DNA of 64,000 nt from assembly GCF_000687555.1 (NCBI RefSeq), contig NZ_JHWJ01000004.1:266426-330425 (forward strand), written 5' to 3'. This DNA comes from [Clostridium] aerotolerans DSM 5434 (GTDB lineage Bacteria > Bacillota > Clostridia > Lachnospirales > Lachnospiraceae). A program made the translations under genes and the position numbers. Numbering within the stretch: position 1 is the stretch's first letter; the number at the start of each line of letters is the position of its first letter. Shown here in pieces: positions 54,622-63,253 of this stretch. Below the pieces are notes generated by a model that was not told the origin of the DNA, did no database searches, and worked only from the letters and a program-made list of their open reading frames with translations.

Positions 54622-54974
54622 ATATACACTACTGCCAATGAAGCACGAGATTCAGGAAATATCTTCTTCGTACATTCCCCACATGCTGGAACAGTGGGCT
54701 TGTTGGAGTGGAAAGCCCAGTAAATCAAAGGGATTCGGAAATTTGGACAGGATATATAAGTGAGTTTTAGTAGTGGATCAGAGAAAATATGTTTCTGGGT
54801 ATCGCGGTGGGGTAACGAAAACGAACGTTTGTCAAAGGGTTAGAATTCCGCCATATAAGCACTTTTGTTTACAGCTGAGTGATAAATGTAATTTGTAAAT
54901 TAGCTTTAGGGATAGGAAATAATATTATTTATCCGAAACAAATAATTATGTGATTATAAAGGAGATGGCTGACA
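54622..54974. other. Intergenic region with a possible 41-codon reading frame
   Basis: No supported gene. A short plus-strand frame at 54638-54763 (MKHEIQEISSSYIPHMLEQW, then ACWSGKPSKSKG) has no ribosome site and only vaguely recalls small phage antitermination-type proteins. The last 60 bases are AT-rich and carry AAAGGAGATGG before the VOC gene. Confidence 0.3.
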
Positions 54975-55385
54975 ATGAACGGAAAAGATGTAAGAGTGGG
55001 CGCATGCCTGTTAGCTGGAAATGTAGACAACCTGGTTCGATTTTACAGAGATACCTTGGGCTTTCATACTCAATGGGATGGTGGGGATTTCGCAGAGTTT
55101 GAAACGGCAAGCGGTGAGCTATCCTTGTTCATGTATAGCAGGAAAGCATTTGTGCAGGCAATTGGAGAGAGCTATGTTCCTCCAAAAGGGATTAATCAGA
55201 CATTTGAAATTTCCCTTTGGCTGCCCTGTTTTGCCGATGTTGATGCGGAATATGAGCGGCTATTGAAGCTGGGCGTACAATTTCCAGCGGGGGAACCCAT
55301 AACCTATCCTTTCGGCATCCGCAACTTTTATGTTGCCGATCCGGAGGGGAATCTACTTGAGATAGGCAGTAGGAGCGAAACATAG
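54975..55385 (+). CDS. VOC-family (glyoxalase/bleomycin-resistance-fold) protein
   Basis: The 136-residue protein has paired beta-alpha-beta-beta-beta modules: NVDNLVRFYRDTLGFHTQWD at the start and FYVADPEGNLLEIG at the end, the two hallmarks of the fold. Metal-ligand positions are partly kept (Glu in LLEIG). Possible roles are drug binding or small-molecule isomerisation; neither can be chosen. It lies among resistance-type genes. GGAGATGGCTGAC precedes the start. Confidence 0.85.
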   Translation: MNGKDVRVGACLLAGNVDNLVRFYRDTLGFHTQWDGGDFAEFETASGELSLFMYSRKAFVQAIGESYVPPKGINQTFEISLWLPCFADVDAEYERLLKLGVQFPAGEPITYPFGIRNFYVADPEGNLLEIGSRSET

Positions 55386-55965
55386 ATCAGAAATTTGATC
55401 TATTAATAAGACTCTTTTATTTCATACTCTAATCTAATAATATGAGTATTTGATGTGAATAGTAAAAATATTTTCAAGGGTAAACAGTATTGGATTGGGA
55501 AAAATCTCACATCATCTAGGATTTCATTGACGTACTTCTGCTATGAAGTTTAAAACTTAAGTCCACAGGAACTTGGAAATTTTCAAATTACTTGAGTGAA
55601 AGAGTAGTAATTCAATGAAGACATGATTAAAACAGACTATCACCAAAGTATACTTTGACGCTAAGAAGGTACCGTGCTTTATTGTTATCTGTATTACAGC
55701 AACAAGTTATTTCGAGACTGTAGTGCTGTTGAAGGAAAAAACTGGAAAAATAACGATTTTTTCAAAATGGTAAAGGTGCATTTAATATATATATCTATAA
55801 TTTTGATAAAATATATATGTTTATTGTGGCAATTAGAGGATATAAAGTTTAGATAAAAGATTGAATGTAGATCATACCTCAAGTTGTTTATCTATATTTA
55901 ATGATTTGAAAAATTATAGTTGCTTAATAAGGTCAAGTTTACAATTTATGATGAGGAATATTACA
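55386..55965. other. AT-rich intergenic region with no recognised content
   Basis: About 580 bases without a supported gene. AGATCAGAAATTTGATCT just after the VOC stop could be a weak terminator. A 60-codon frame at 55674-55856 has neither ribosome site nor family resemblance, and I do not call it. Confidence 0.5.
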
Positions 55966-56979
55966 ATGGAAAAAAAATGTGCAATAGAACTATATGTTAA
56001 TAAAAAATATTTATTTCCTAATAACTACTTGGAGGAAGTTAAATCAAGTATATTGGCTGATGAAAATGATTACGACATTTATTTTATCTTACATGGAGAT
56101 GCTTTTAAAATAAATGAAATTAGTGAAAATGGACGTTTATTACATATTATTGTGGTGAATATAACTAATGGTAGCAAGTATTTTATAAATATTGATGTAT
56201 TTGTGTCTTTTTTTGTACCTAATTGTTCTTATCTTGTGATAAGCTCATTAGATGAAGGATCTATTTTAAAAGTAGAGTATAATAAAAAAGGTATTGAATA
56301 TTTAAAGAAATACTGTCCTGAGGAGTATAAGGTTTATGCTGAGCATCTTGAAAAAGAGGGACATGCTGATGTTATAATTCATGCTAAGTCATTAATGGGA
56401 ATGCAAATGGAGAGTAATGGGCAAGAACATGTTGAACAATATGATGTATTATATATAGGACAGACAAAACAGGATGATATATTTAATAGGTTAAATAATC
56501 ACGGAACACTACAAAGAATAATGAGAGAGAGTTATAGAAGCAGTTCTCAAAAGGATTTGTATATACTAATACTCTCAATTGCTACTAAACATATTGAGAC
56601 CTCAAGTATACCGTTTTATAATGCCAACTTTTTAATGTCTAATACTTTAAATAAAGGATTTAAACTAAATAATTTAAAAAAAGATTCTATGATTAATATA
56701 GCAGAAGCATTGTTTATCTCTTATTTTCAACCTAAGTATAATGATAGATTAAAGAGTAGAGAAGGGAGAGAAAAATTAAGTACATATAGAAAGATTGATA
56801 ATGCAGAAATAAATCCCATAATCCTAACATTTGATTTATACTATGAAGAGGTTAAGAAAAAATTGATTTTAAAAACTGATCTAGAGTCAACTCAAAACAA
56901 AGTGTTAATGATAGAGTGTGTTTTTGAAAACGAAAACCTAGATGTAAATTGCATTAATTTTCCTGATGCTTTTTATTAG
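55966..56979 (+). CDS. GIY-YIG nuclease-like protein with unknown N-terminal domain
   Basis: The 337-residue, AT-rich protein has a first domain of about 155 residues that I do not recognise (beta-rich, with Ile/Lys/Asn-heavy composition). It is followed by a GIY-YIG-type core: YDVLYIGQTKQDDIFNRLNN with the Tyr and Arg, a His-Gly turn, and later AEALFISYFQPKYND with the conserved Glu and terminal Asn. The start at 55966 has GAGGA 8 bases upstream; earlier in-frame ATG and TTG codons lack this. GIY-YIG domains occur in homing endonucleases, restriction enzymes and phage-defence effectors. An isolated gene between accessory genes fits a defence or selfish role (inference). Confidence 0.68.
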   Translation: MEKKCAIELYVNKKYLFPNNYLEEVKSSILADENDYDIYFILHGDAFKINEISENGRLLHIIVVNITNGSKYFINIDVFVSFFVPNCSYLVISSLDEGSILKVEYNKKGIEYLKKYCPEEYKVYAEHLEKEGHADVIIHAKSLMGMQMESNGQEHVEQYDVLYIGQTKQDDIFNRLNNHGTLQRIMRESYRSSSQKDLYILILSIATKHIETSSIPFYNANFLMSNTLNKGFKLNNLKKDSMINIAEALFISYFQPKYNDRLKSREGREKLSTYRKIDNAEINPIILTFDLYYEEVKKKLILKTDLESTQNKVLMIECVFENENLDVNCINFPDAFY

Positions 56980-57280
56980 TAATAGTTAGCTTTAATCATA
57001 GTGTAGTTGAAATAGATTAAATTAAGAAAAAATATTATTACTTTGCAGAGAAAAAACATAACTTTAATATCTGTGATAAGGTCAAAAGAAAACTAAAATT
57101 CAGTTTTAAATATTCTACCTTCTTATTTTTGATCTTGTGAAAATTTTTAGGAATTCCCTTATATAAAAAAAGGTTACCAAGGTGAGGATTAAATACTGAA
57201 ATTTAGGCAAGGTAGATTTTGAACAAATAGGTTTATAACACTAGAAATAAAGTGGGTGATAATCAGCAATTGAGGTAGAT
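56980..57280. other. AT-rich intergenic region
   Basis: About 300 bases with no gene seen. A plain AT-rich sequence leads to the kinase gene, whose ribosome site (TTGAGGTAGAT) is modest. Confidence 0.5.
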
Positions 57281-58075
57281 ATGAAAAATATTTTTATAGA
57301 AGGAATACAGGGGACCGGTAAGTCAACATTGATGAAATCACTAAATGAAAAACTCAATGGATACCATATGTATTTAGAGGGAGATATTTCTCCAGTTGAA
57401 CTGGCATGGTGCAGCTATATGACAGAGGAAGAATATCAAGAAGCTCTCGAAAGGTTTCCTGATTTAGTGCCAGAGATAGAAACGCATACAAAAAAAGAAG
57501 AAAATCATTTTATTGTAGAATATACGAGAATTGTGACGGATGCAAAAGGGTTTCATCATTATATGGAGCAGTATGAGATCTATAATGGAAGGCGATCATT
57601 TGATGACTTTAAAGACATAATCTTTCGTCGGTTACAAAAATTTCAAGGAACAGGAAATATGTTTGAGTGTTCTTTATTTCAAAATATAATAGAAGAATTG
57701 ATATTATTCTATTGTAAGACAGAGGAAGAAATCATCGGTTTTTATAGAGAAATATTTGAGATCATCAAGCAAAAGGATTTTATTTTGCTCTATCTCTACT
57801 CTGAAGATATAGAAAGTAATATTTTGAAGATTAAAAAAGAACGTTCCGATGAAAATGGTGTGGAGATGTGGTACCCTCTTGTGATGAGATATCTAAATGA
57901 ATCACCTTATGGAAAGAAATTTGGGTTTTCAGATATATCAGACATTGTCGCGCATTATAAAAGACGTATGGATCTTGAAATGAGAATTATAAAAGAGATA
58001 ATGGAAGGGTATTCAATGATATTACCTGCCAAGATTTATGATATACAGGATGTCATTAATAAAATGGAAGAATAA
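57281..58075 (+). CDS. P-loop kinase-like protein
   Basis: The 264-residue protein opens with a Walker A motif at its N-terminus (IFIEGIQGTGKSTLMKSLNE), as in deoxynucleoside and shikimate-type kinases. The rest is helical and acidic, with FECSLFQNIIEELILFYCKT and DFILLYLYSEDIESNILKIK as a Walker B-like strand followed by a lid with Lys and Arg. It has no recognised substrate motif. Proteins of this kind occur in resistance regions and in nucleotide salvage. A terminator lies about 95 bases downstream. Confidence 0.7.
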   Translation: MKNIFIEGIQGTGKSTLMKSLNEKLNGYHMYLEGDISPVELAWCSYMTEEEYQEALERFPDLVPEIETHTKKEENHFIVEYTRIVTDAKGFHHYMEQYEIYNGRRSFDDFKDIIFRRLQKFQGTGNMFECSLFQNIIEELILFYCKTEEEIIGFYREIFEIIKQKDFILLYLYSEDIESNILKIKKERSDENGVEMWYPLVMRYLNESPYGKKFGFSDISDIVAHYKRRMDLEMRIIKEIMEGYSMILPAKIYDIQDVINKMEE

Positions 58076-58100
58076 ACATAATATGTTTGCCATGTAGTAT

Positions 58101-58181
58101 ATAATACAGCTTCCACAGCACGTGGAGACGGTTTGTCTGCTAAAGGTGAAATGCAATATTTTCAAGGGGGCGTTGGTTTAA
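58101..58181 (+). pseudogene. Possible 3' remnant of a RumA/RlmD-type methyltransferase gene
   Basis: One plus-strand frame reads PQHVETVCLLKVKC and ends at TAA (58179-58181). The pattern HVETVCLL matches the extreme C-terminus of 23S rRNA uracil methyltransferases in Firmicutes. There is no upstream gene body here. It may be the junction scar of an element that integrates in such genes, or chance similarity of a short stretch. Confidence 0.35.
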
Positions 58182-58195
58182 TCCAACGCTTTTTT
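58170..58195 (+). terminator. Terminator between the kinase and beta-lactamase-like genes
   Basis: GCGTTGG (58170-58176) pairs with CCAACGC (58183-58189) around TTTAAT, followed by six T. Confidence 0.85.
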
Positions 58196-58304
58196 ACGTT
58201 GAGAATTATTATAAAAGTAGAAAATTAATGAATAATATGATAATATCCTCTATATATTACAAGTGTAATATTACACCAAAAACATTATATCAGGGGGATT
58301 CAAT

Positions 58305-59309
58305 ATGAAAGTATCAAATGGTAAAAACACAGAAAAATGGAGTCTGCAAAAAGGTACGGTCGTAAAAAAGAGTATTTTTTATCTATTAACATTTATAGTT
58401 TGTTTAAGTTGTATTGGATGTAATAAAGCAAATGATACCAACAATAAATTGAAATCTGAGGATACCACATCAGTATCAGATACTCCTGCAAGCACAACTT
58501 CTCAGGACACCTCAATAGAAAAACAAACATCTCCCAATGCTTTGGAGGCTACGAAAGCCGCATCAGTAATGGAAGCCGTTGACTATACGGATTGTTTTGA
58601 CAACTTCAAGGGTTGTGCTGTTTTTTTAAATAGCAATAAAAATACATACTATATGTATAATCAAGAGCTATGTGAAGAACGGTCATCGCCGTGCTCAACC
58701 TTTAAAATCATCTCAACTTTAATGGGATTAGAAACTGGCGTTATAAATTCCATTGAGACGACCATGGGATACGATGGAACCAAATATTCCAATGAAAAAT
58801 GGAATCGAGATTTAAACTTAAAGGATGCATTTAAAGAATCATGTATATGGTACTATCGAAAAGTCATAGACCGTGTTGGCCAAAGTGAGGTCCAGAACTG
58901 GCTTGATCAATTAGATTACGGAAATTGTGACATCAGCGAATGGGAGGGCAGTGGAACGAATTCTATGCCTACGATGAATGGATTTTGGTTAGAATCCTCA
59001 TTAAAGATTTCCCCCAAGGAGCAGGTAGATACCATGGCAAAGATATTCGAAGGAAAGACCAATTTTTCTGAGAGGAATATTAGTATTCTCAAAGAGGTGA
59101 TGTTAATTCAGAAAGATGATAAAATCTCTATTTACGGAAAAACAGGTTCAGGGAAAAGTGGAAATGGCTGGTTTGTAGGAATGTTAGATAAAAGTGGTGA
59201 AAAATACTACTTTGCAATACATTTAACCGAGGAAAACAGAAAGGACTCAAGGAAGCCAAATGCAAAAGAAATAGCGCTGAATATAATTGATAAGTATTAT
59301 GCCAAATAG
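58305..59309 (+). CDS. Class D beta-lactamase-like lipoprotein
   Basis: The 334-residue protein has a late-starting hydrophobic signal (KKSIFYLLTFIVCLS) with a lipobox ending at C39, a Ser/Thr/Asp linker to about residue 90, and a penicillin-binding domain. Active-site motifs are STFK (S131, K134), SCI (S179-I181, the SxV position) and KTG (K279-G281 in YGKTGSGKS); FWLESSLKISPKEQV is typical of the clostridial class D group. It is not a BlaR1-type sensor, since no further membrane helices or protease domain are present. Expected activity: hydrolysis of penicillins at the cell surface. GGGGGATT precedes the ATG; the 18 residues before the signal are unusual. Confidence 0.88.
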   Translation: MKVSNGKNTEKWSLQKGTVVKKSIFYLLTFIVCLSCIGCNKANDTNNKLKSEDTTSVSDTPASTTSQDTSIEKQTSPNALEATKAASVMEAVDYTDCFDNFKGCAVFLNSNKNTYYMYNQELCEERSSPCSTFKIISTLMGLETGVINSIETTMGYDGTKYSNEKWNRDLNLKDAFKESCIWYYRKVIDRVGQSEVQNWLDQLDYGNCDISEWEGSGTNSMPTMNGFWLESSLKISPKEQVDTMAKIFEGKTNFSERNISILKEVMLIQKDDKISIYGKTGSGKSGNGWFVGMLDKSGEKYYFAIHLTEENRKDSRKPNAKEIALNIIDKYYAK

Positions 59310-59316
59310 TAGATCA

Positions 59317-59360
59317 GGCAAGAATCTGGCTTATCAGAACAAATTCCTGCCTTTATTTTT
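59317..59360 (+). terminator. Weak terminator after the beta-lactamase-like gene
   Basis: AGGCAAGAAT pairs imperfectly with ATTCCTGCCT and TTATTTTT follows. The two genes here converge, so it may serve both directions. Confidence 0.4.
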
Positions 59361-59386
59361 ATCAATATAATTGCTGATTTATGTGA

Positions 59387-61330
59387 TTACTTACTTATCT
59401 CTTCATAGGTCTTGTTAAATAAGTGGCGGGTCTTGTCCAACCTGTCATCTGGTTTTCTGGCTTGTGTAAAAGTTTCGCCAGTATTTTGCTGGTAACCTGC
59501 TAGCTCTGTTAAAAAAACTCCACGGCCATTTGTGAACTCTGAAAGCTGCTCTTTGTATAATTGAGATGTGCGTGCTGGAATTTTTCCTGACACTATGATC
59601 TCATTATGCTGTGTTTTCATGGATTCAATTTCTGCATGATATTTCTTCAGGTCATTATAAACACGTGCATTGCAGTCTTGTGGAATGTAAAGCTCAAAGG
59701 ATAAGCAGGGCTCTAACAGCTCAGTTCCTGACTGCCTGAAAGCCTGCTCCAACACAATGGGAGCCAAATGCCGAAAATCAGCAGGTGTACTTACGGGACT
59801 GTAATACACTCCATATTCAAAGCAAACTTTAAGATCGGTTACCTCCCATCCGTACAGCCCTTGCTTGCAGCCGTATCGAATCCCCTCTTCCACAGCATTT
59901 TGAAATGATTTATTTAGATATCCGTAGGAAACCTTACTTTCATAACATAGACCGGTTCCGATGGGAAGCGGCTCTATGGATAATCCGATGGATGCCCAAT
60001 AAGGATTTGGCGGAACTTCAATATGGGCAGTGAATGCTGCGTTTTTAATGGGTCGTTCCTTATAAATAGTTGTTACATTTTCTATTTTCACCGAAAGGTG
60101 GTATCTGCTCTGCAATAAAGAAAGGATGACTTCCATTTGCACCTTTCCAAGAAACTCCATAATGATATCAGTGCTTCTGGAATCCAATTTGTATTGCAAA
60201 AGAGGGTCAGTTTCTGCCAGTTCTGCCAAGGCCTCCAGCAGACGCGCTCTGTCGGATGGAAAGACAGGGGCAATGTTGGATTGCATAATCAGGTTTTGAT
60301 TGTGTAAAATTGTATTATTATTATTAGGTATCGTGCCTATGGAGTCTCCAATTTTGCATCGTGCTTCATTGGGAAGAATTGCAATATCACCGCATGGAAC
60401 ACGATCGGTTTCAACTATTTTTCCATTGCTGGACATCTCTAATTTCTTTATTTTAATGCTGTCAGAATGTTCTTTTAACTTTAGTACATCACGGGTTCTT
60501 AATGTTCCGCCCCAAATACGCATATAGGTACGTTTGTTTCGATTGTCATCTCTTTCAATCTTATATACCAGCGCAGAAAGATTAGGGTCTGGCTGTAATA
60601 TATAAGACTGGAATTCCATTACAATCCCATCCATCAGTTCCTTTGTACCTATATGCTTAAGGGCACTGCCATGATAGATAGGCAAAAGGCTGGCGTTACT
60701 CATATGTTTCGATCTGCTCATAAATAGTTCCTCGGTTGTAATGGGCTGATCCATTACATATTTCTCAAGCAAAGCTTCATCCCCTTCAATAATTATATTT
60801 CTAAACTCATCGGTTAGTTGATCCGGCCTGCTGGTGATAAGTGTGCTTTTATTTGTAATGCGTTGCATGATTAAAATGTGAGAGGTTAATTTCTCCTTGA
60901 TATCTTTATAAAGGGAATCAAGATCAATGTCAGGCTGATCGATCTTATTGATGAAAATTAAAGTGGGAAGTTTTCTTTTTTTTATGGCATCAAATAAAAT
61001 ACGTGTCTGAGCCTGTATGCTATCTTTGGCTGATATCAGCAAAATGGCACCGTCTAGTATATTTAGTGAACGCTCTACCTCGGAGTAAAAGTCCATGTGC
61101 CCCGGAGTATCGATCAGGTTAATTTTAACATTGTTCCATTGATAGGAGGCTATGGAGGCTTGTATTGTGATTCCTCTTTGTTTTTCCAGTGCCATAGAAT
61201 CAGTAATAGTCGAACCACTATCCACACGTCCGGATTCAGCAATGGTACCGCTGGTATAGAGCATACTTTCTGTTAATGTTGTTTTTCCTGCATCTACATG
61301 CGCCAGGATACCTATATTCAAAATTTTCAT
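59387..61330 (-). CDS. TetM/TetO-like ribosomal protection protein
   Basis: The 647-residue EF-G-like GTPase has G1 AHVDAGKTT, the switch region RGITIQASIASYQW, G3 DTPGHMDF, and G4 NKIDQPDIDLDSLYKDIKEK, which closely follows the TetM sequence in this stretch. The length matches ribosomal protection proteins (about 640) rather than EF-G (about 690). It should release tetracycline from the 30S subunit. The ATG at 61330 (MKILNIGILAH) follows GAGGTGCAATTT; the earlier GTG in frame overlaps that site. It differs enough from TetM (for example SGTIAESGRVDSGSTITD) to be a distinct variant. Expression is probably controlled by the leader-peptide attenuator upstream. Confidence 0.9.
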   Translation of the reverse strand: MKILNIGILAHVDAGKTTLTESMLYTSGTIAESGRVDSGSTITDSMALEKQRGITIQASIASYQWNNVKINLIDTPGHMDFYSEVERSLNILDGAILLISAKDSIQAQTRILFDAIKKRKLPTLIFINKIDQPDIDLDSLYKDIKEKLTSHILIMQRITNKSTLITSRPDQLTDEFRNIIIEGDEALLEKYVMDQPITTEELFMSRSKHMSNASLLPIYHGSALKHIGTKELMDGIVMEFQSYILQPDPNLSALVYKIERDDNRNKRTYMRIWGGTLRTRDVLKLKEHSDSIKIKKLEMSSNGKIVETDRVPCGDIAILPNEARCKIGDSIGTIPNNNNTILHNQNLIMQSNIAPVFPSDRARLLEALAELAETDPLLQYKLDSRSTDIIMEFLGKVQMEVILSLLQSRYHLSVKIENVTTIYKERPIKNAAFTAHIEVPPNPYWASIGLSIEPLPIGTGLCYESKVSYGYLNKSFQNAVEEGIRYGCKQGLYGWEVTDLKVCFEYGVYYSPVSTPADFRHLAPIVLEQAFRQSGTELLEPCLSFELYIPQDCNARVYNDLKKYHAEIESMKTQHNEIIVSGKIPARTSQLYKEQLSEFTNGRGVFLTELAGYQQNTGETFTQARKPDDRLDKTRHLFNKTYEEISK

Positions 61331-61360
61331 AAATTGCACCTCAAAGAATTGTTATAATAT

Positions 61361-61493
61361 AAAAAGCCCTGTGATCAGAATACTTTCATCACAGGGACTT
61401 GCTATCATAACAATTATGAGCACAACATGAAAAAACTGTAAGCGAGTTAATCTACAGCGTGGCATCAATAATATATGAAAGTATTCTTAAATA
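61361..61493 (-). promoter_or_regulatory. Three-segment attenuator and terminator upstream of the ribosomal protection gene
   Basis: Read on the minus strand there are three mutually exclusive arms. Segment A, GTATTCTTAAATA (61581-61569), lies in the leader frame. Segment B, TATTTAAGAATAC (61493-61481), pairs perfectly with A. B also holds AGAATACTTTCAT (61487-61475), which pairs perfectly with segment C, ATGAAAGTATTCT (61389-61377). C is the loop side of a terminator in which CCCTGTGAT (61396-61388) pairs with ATCACAGGG (61375-61367), followed by a T run. A:B pairing permits the terminator; B:C pairing prevents it. Confidence 0.82.
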
Positions 61494-61567
61494 AAGGTAC
61501 AAAAACCAAACCTATTACATCTGTAATAAGCTCTCATCTTTCATACCTGACATCATTCAATTGATTG

Positions 61568-61591
61568 TTATTTAAGAATACCCTGCCGCAT
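61568..61591 (-). CDS. Seven-residue leader peptide MRQGILK of the attenuator
   Basis: A 7-codon frame with start ATG at 61591 and stop TAA at 61568 follows a strong AAAGGAGAT ribosome site. Its last codons form segment A of the attenuator, so a ribosome paused on it would free segment B to pair with C and let transcription continue. Such leaders control other ribosome-targeting resistance genes. Confidence 0.7.
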   Translation of the reverse strand: MRQGILK

Positions 61592-61621
61592 TGTAGTTTA
61601 TCTCCTTTGATTGCTTTTTTC

Positions 61622-61651
61622 ATGTTACCTCATCATTCCCTCATTTGTCAA
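61622..61651 (-). promoter_or_regulatory. Promoter of the ribosomal protection gene and its leader
   Basis: On the minus strand TTGACA (61651-61646), 18-base spacer, TAACAT (61627-61622). Transcription would start about 25 bases before the leader peptide. Confidence 0.65.
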
Positions 61652-61796
61652 GCTCACTTCTTGCAAACTGGAATGTGTAAATACAAGAATTAGCAATGAC
61701 AAATGCTAAGTAAGGTAGTATAATTATAAGAAATGCGGCCAACGGCCGTTAATAGAAAACTAATAATCATATGTACAATTTATCAGGAGGATTTAT

Positions 61797-62735
61797 TTGA
61801 GCAAAACAATCACAGAACCATGGATCAAGCTGAATAATAACCTGACTCGTCAGGATTACCAACAAATTCATGCACTAGAAACCCTATGTGCCAACGAGGA
61901 TCAAGTTTCTTTCAAGCTTGAGCTTGACTATAAACTTACCGTTGAAGAAAGCAGTACTGGTAAAGACCGCCAACACCACATCAACGAATTCATGTACTTT
62001 GATGGAGAGCAGTTAATTGGATATATAGGCTTATGCAGCTTTGGTGGTGCAGCCATGGAGATTAACGGCATGGTACACCCTTATTACAGAAGGCAGGGGA
62101 TTTTTACTAAGCTGCTTGAGCTGGTGGTTTCAGAATGTAAGAGGAGAAAAGCAGGAAGTATTCTTGCTTTGTGCGATCATAAATCTGTTTCTGGTCAGAA
62201 ATTTTTAGAGAAGGCAGGAGCGATCTATCAATCTTCTGAATTTGAAATGTATCTAAACCGGGAAACCTATGAAACAATACACAAGGAGACTCATGGCATC
62301 ACTTTTAGAAAAGCAACCAATGAGGATGCCAGTGAGATAGCAAGACATGACGCAATTTATTTTTCTGACATTACGGGAGAAGAGAATGAGGAAGATGCTG
62401 ACGAAGAGATTCTCCTGCCCGAAGACGAAGAAAAACATGGCAATATAACTTATATGGTGGAAAAAGACCAACAGGTAATTGGCAAGGTGAAGCTGGAAAC
62501 AATCAATGGAGTCACCGGAGGAATCTACGGGTTAGGGATACTTCCGGAATACCGTGGAAATGGATATGGTCGGGCACTCTTGTTAAAATCCATAGAAAAA
62601 CTATTAGAGGCAAAGGCAACGGAGGTTATGCTTCAGGTCGCCACCGGAAATTCCAAAGCTCTGAACCTGTATCAATCCTGTGGATTCCAGGAAACATACC
62701 GAATGGATTATTATGAGCTGAATCAATCGCAGTGA
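61797..62735 (+). CDS. Tandem GNAT acetyltransferase
   Basis: The 312-residue protein has two GNAT domains. The first carries MVHPYYRRQGIFTKLLELVV and the second LGILPEYRGNGYGRALLLKS with VATGNSKALNLYQSCGFQET. This two-domain arrangement is seen in mycothiol-synthase-like and antibiotic-acetyltransferase-like proteins. The TTG start at 61797 is supported by CAGGAGGATTTAT; no in-frame ATG lies near. It is divergent from the ribosomal protection gene. Substrate unknown. Confidence 0.85.
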   Translation: MSKTITEPWIKLNNNLTRQDYQQIHALETLCANEDQVSFKLELDYKLTVEESSTGKDRQHHINEFMYFDGEQLIGYIGLCSFGGAAMEINGMVHPYYRRQGIFTKLLELVVSECKRRKAGSILALCDHKSVSGQKFLEKAGAIYQSSEFEMYLNRETYETIHKETHGITFRKATNEDASEIARHDAIYFSDITGEENEEDADEEILLPEDEEKHGNITYMVEKDQQVIGKVKLETINGVTGGIYGLGILPEYRGNGYGRALLLKSIEKLLEAKATEVMLQVATGNSKALNLYQSCGFQETYRMDYYELNQSQ

Positions 62736-62863
62736 TTTCTATTGCAAAAGAATAGGAAGTCATTTACACTATAATATAACAGCTTGTAAACTTTTAATTA
62801 TAGAAAGAGACTGTACTACAACTGGTAACTTGAAAACGGATTTATTCTAATGGAGAAAAAGAA

Positions 62864-63025
62864 ATGGCAATGAACGATATAGAGAAAATGAAAAAATTAA
62901 TTGAAGAAAAGAAAGCAAAAGGCGGTTTTTTACAGGCAGAAAAAAAGATTGGTTCTGGTAAAGTGGAAAAACGGAATAAGAACATAGGCGTTGAATTTAC
63001 AAGAACCCATAAAATATCACAGTAA
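62864..63025 (+). CDS. Small basic protein, 53 residues, unknown function
   Basis: The Lys-rich product begins MAMNDIEKMKKLIEEKKAKG and ends with RTHKISQ. It is predicted to be helical in its first half. The start at 62864 follows TGGAGAAAAAG, a usable ribosome site. No family is recognised. Small basic proteins of this kind are sometimes nucleic-acid binders, but nothing here proves it. Confidence 0.5.
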   Translation: MAMNDIEKMKKLIEEKKAKGGFLQAEKKIGSGKVEKRNKNIGVEFTRTHKISQ

Positions 63026-63110
63026 CATAGCAATATTCATATCATCGCATAGGGGAGAGCAAGTCATCACTCAAACGGATGGTATTGACAAAAAGATACA
63101 GGTAATTACT

Positions 63111-63151
63111 AGAGCAGATGGAGACTTATTATAAGAGCCATCTGCTCTTTT
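63111..63151 (+). terminator. Terminator downstream of the small basic protein gene
   Basis: AGAGCAGATGG (63111-63121) pairs with CCATCTGCTCT (63138-63148), followed by TTTT. Confidence 0.8.
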
Positions 63152-63253
63152 CATATAATCATGGATATCCTTTTGGATATCACATTGTTTTTTCAGTAAT
63201 AAGTAAGTATGATAGTCATAGATAAATTTAAACTTATGGAGGAGAATGAACAA

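Noticed and set aside
55674..55856. 60-codon hydrophobic frame upstream of the GIY-YIG gene
   Set aside because: No ribosome site, AT-driven composition, no resemblance to any family.
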